IMG/VR virus record: IMGVR_UViG_3300002492_000003
Coordinates: 1 to 21,342 of that record
Source of the DNA: a virus
Strand: one strand, 5' to 3'
Length of the DNA: 21,342 bases
Made by a program: the position numbers and the translations under genes. Below are positions 18,898 to 21,342 of this stretch, in pieces. Below the pieces are notes generated by a model. It was not told the DNA's origin. It did not search any database and was given only the letters and a program-made list of their open reading frames with translations. Within the stretch, counting starts at the first letter, position 1. Each line of letters opens with the position of its first letter.

Positions 18898-21342
18898 CAG
18901 CGCTCAGTTCGGATGAGAAGAACCTATTGCGGGCTGGCGGCCACAAAGCAACGCTGTATTTGTCCGTGCTCAAGCCGCAATCGGTGTTCACCGCGCAGGT
19001 GAACATGACGTCACCTGCGCGGGGTGCCCGCAGCATCGTCTATGACAATGATAGCGGCGAGGATAGCGTACTGCCAGGAATGACCATGTGGGTTGGCACG
19101 AGTCCCGGCGCATGCGATGTGGGCAAGGTGCGCGTGCGGGCGATCAACACTGGGACTAACACCATCACTGTCAGCGAAAACAGTCTGGTTTGGGCGAATG
19201 ACCAGTATCTGACGGTCAAACGCAATTGGGAATTGTGGCCGGTCTACCCTCGGTTCGATGCATCCGGCAATTTTTACAAGGATTATGACATTCCATACAC
19301 CGACGAGAATGAACAACTGAGGCCCGTGGCGATCATGGGGCCACCGCGCGCCGAATTTGATGATGGTACAGAAACGACATTCGTGTTCGCTGATACCAAC
19401 AATGATGCCGGTTATGCCTTCCGTGGCGAGAATATCATTAGCCGGTCTTGGGATGTCATCGGCCCAGGGACTTATAGTTGGACAGCGGGTGGTTCGACAC
19501 AGATTCTCAGTATTTCCGGGAGCGAACGCTTCACCGATGCGCACTGGGTCACGCTCACAGTCACCGACAGCAATGGCAAGACACAAACGACGCGGCGACC
19601 GGTATTCTGTCACGAACGGACTGGCAGCAACGCGCCGATCACTGCGTTCACATTGGAATCACTGACGGGGGATTGGGAGCATGGCGGTTGGACAGCGCGT
19701 CTGAGAGTCTATAGCGGTGCGACGACCAGCGATTTACCGGATGGCACGCTAGTTGTGTTATGGCACGAGGCGATCTATGGCAACACACCAGTGCTGATCG
19801 GCGGCAACTATCCGTATGCCAAGAATATCCTGTTCGTCGGCTACGTGCGCGGCGAGACTGTCAGGCAGGATTGGAATACCGGCGACGTGACGTTTGAAGC
19901 AACGACGATTGATGGCCTATTGCGGCGCTCCATGATGTTCTCTGTGCCTCTAAAGATGACCCTGGGCACGCAGGATCAATGGTATGAGTTCACTGGCCCG
20001 ACGGTCGCTGAGGCAGTGCATCATTATTTACGCTGGCACAGCACGCTGTTCGACATTGCCGACGTATACTTGCCGATGGCGAACACGCTGCGAGTGGAGA
20101 CCATCGAGGACTTCGCCAAGGGTGACCTGTACACCCAAGCTGATAACTTCGCGCGCAACTATGGAATCTTCGCGCATGTCTGCTGCAACAAGCTCGGACA
20201 GGTGTACGTCGCCGAGGATGCACAGATGTTGAATGCCACACGCCGGAATGCGCTCACTATAATCAGTGACATCACGGCGGCTGACCGGCGCGGCGAGATT
20301 ACCATATTGCATCAACCCGAACCGCGCGTCGGGATGGTGCATCTGAGCGGCTTCGCCTACCCGCGCACACCGATCATCAGCAAGGCGCCCGGCAATGCGC
20401 CGCTCGATATCGGCGCTCAGGTGATGCATTTCGAGCGGCAGATACTGGCGAGCCAGGCACAGGCGAATGAGCTGGCCGGGCGCGCATTGGCGGCGGCCAA
20501 TAACCCGTATCCTGAGGTGCGCATTCAATTCGCCGGGCATTACCTCGGCGCGCTGGACATTGTGCCGCAGGAGTGGTGGACGCTCAGCCTGGAGGCCGGT
20601 GATACACCACGTGGGATCGTCTGGACGAACAAGCGGTTGGTGTGCCGAAACGTATCGGCCAGCTACGACCCGGCGGCCGGCAGTATCTTGGTCGATGCCG
20701 TGTTTGAGCCAGAGGTCGAGAGCCAGGACGGCGTGGACGGCGATTACCCGGCCAATCCACCGGATGACAACAACATCACGCCACCATCGCCGCCGGTCAT
20801 ACCTCCCCAGCCACCGGCGGCCAGTGGGCGGTTGGCAGCGTTCGATCATAATCTAGGCCACCTCAATCAAACATTGGCTGGGACATGGGAGACGCGCAAC
20901 AATGGCGCGGCGACGATCACCGACAATCAAGGCGGATTTGATCCGCATTGGCCGACTGTTCAGAATAGCACGGACATCGAGGATGCTATTCTGTGGCGTC
21001 TGCAGACGGGCAAAATTTACCGGAGCACGGACTGCGGGCGCAACTGGTCGCAGGTGACCGGAATGGGCGATCCTCCGAACGCCTGGGATGACAGTCCAGC
21101 GCCGACGTTCGCCAACTGTGACGTGGTGATGGGCACGCCGAATAACTACCGTGCCGGCGAGTGGTATTTCCTGGTGCGCTGGCAAAATAGCGCCGGTAAC
21201 TGGCGGGGCTGGATATTAAAGTGCACCGGGAACGGTGAGGGGTGGATGTGGCAGCCATTGGGCGGCGCTTCCTACCAGAAAATCGGCCAGTATTACTACG
21301 CAACCTCCATCAGCGACATGAACTGGGACTACCCCGCCACCT
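18894..21342 (+). CDS. Large tail-tip or receptor-binding protein (3' end off the window)
   Basis: Reading from ATG 18894 there is no stop before the right edge, giving at least 816 residues. Residues about 1-240 are strand-rich, with a PKD or Ig-like segment near 185-230 (YSWTAGG, HWVTLTVTDSNGKTQTT). A central region (about 280-615) contains NILFVGYVRGE, TIDGLLRRSM and FARNYGIFAHV and resembles the baseplate-hub or tail-associated fold. Residues about 620-645 are a proline-rich linker (ITPPSPPVIPPQPP). After it lies an Asp-box, S-T-D-C-G-R-N-W at 711-718, matching S-x-D-x-G-x-x-W of beta-propeller glycan-binding or sialidase-like folds. It is therefore probably the hub plus a receptor-binding module. 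The C-terminus is not visible. Confidence 0.8.
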   Translation, partial: MTALSSDEKNLLRAGGHKATLYLSVLKPQSVFTAQVNMTSPARGARSIVYDNDSGEDSVLPGMTMWVGTSPGACDVGKVRVRAINTGTNTITVSENSLVWANDQYLTVKRNWELWPVYPRFDASGNFYKDYDIPYTDENEQLRPVAIMGPPRAEFDDGTETTFVFADTNNDAGYAFRGENIISRSWDVIGPGTYSWTAGGSTQILSISGSERFTDAHWVTLTVTDSNGKTQTTRRPVFCHERTGSNAPITAFTLESLTGDWEHGGWTARLRVYSGATTSDLPDGTLVVLWHEAIYGNTPVLIGGNYPYAKNILFVGYVRGETVRQDWNTGDVTFEATTIDGLLRRSMMFSVPLKMTLGTQDQWYEFTGPTVAEAVHHYLRWHSTLFDIADVYLPMANTLRVETIEDFAKGDLYTQADNFARNYGIFAHVCCNKLGQVYVAEDAQMLNATRRNALTIISDITAADRRGEITILHQPEPRVGMVHLSGFAYPRTPIISKAPGNAPLDIGAQVMHFERQILASQAQANELAGRALAAANNPYPEVRIQFAGHYLGALDIVPQEWWTLSLEAGDTPRGIVWTNKRLVCRNVSASYDPAAGSILVDAVFEPEVESQDGVDGDYPANPPDDNNITPPSPPVIPPQPPAASGRLAAFDHNLGHLNQTLAGTWETRNNGAATITDNQGGFDPHWPTVQNSTDIEDAILWRLQTGKIYRSTDCGRNWSQVTGMGDPPNAWDDSPAPTFANCDVVMGTPNNYRAGEWYFLVRWQNSAGNWRGWILKCTGNGEGWMWQPLGGASYQKIGQYYYATSISDMNWDYPAT

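Overview
This window is part of the genome of a tailed, long-tailed (siphovirus-like) double-stranded DNA phage or prophage. From 4.7 kb to the right edge it carries one head-and-tail operon on the + strand: terminase, HK97-type protease and capsid, connectors, tail tube, portal, MuF-type protein, a frameshifted tail chaperone, tape measure and tail tip. The host is a bacterium using sigma70-like promoters and AGGAGG-type ribosome sites. The sequence alone does not fix its phylum.

The left 2.3 kb is the most unusual part. Two arrays (203-519 and 1060-1467) are built from two alternating 10-bp repeats, GTGAAACCCA and GTGCGAGCCA, each separated by 8-bp variable spacers, giving an exact 36-bp period. 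The second array ends 27 bp before a 264-aa gene (1495-2289) whose protein resembles the C-terminal domain of IS110-family transposases but has no DEDD/RuvC domain. A 36-nt two-spacer unit next to a Nop/IS110-like protein is the signature of TIGR-Tas (Tandem Interspaced Guide RNA and TIGR-associated protein) RNA-guided DNA-targeting systems. This copy looks nuclease-less, has two arrays, and is interleaved with two related genes of unknown function, in the order paralogue 1, array 1, paralogue 2, array 2, tas.

From 2.3 to 4.0 kb lie strong hairpins, three small unknown genes (one with two membrane helices and a possible winged-helix tail) and a small helix-turn-helix protein. From 3.9 to 4.75 kb, a lone minus-strand gene has its own consensus promoter with a perfect palindrome between the -35 and -10 boxes, and tandem intrinsic terminators behind it. 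This is the layout of a phage moron, an independently expressed cargo gene.

A plus-strand extended -10 promoter (about 4719-4727) probably starts the late operon. It runs through two small membrane proteins (holin-like and XhlA-like), a ParB-like protein, TerS and TerL (a 140-bp overlap), protease, major capsid protein, further head and connector proteins, tail tube, portal, MuF, gp10-like protein, tail chaperone G/GT, tape measure, a distal tail protein and a large tail-tip protein cut by the right edge. Most of these genes are spaced a few bases apart or overlap, consistent with translational coupling.
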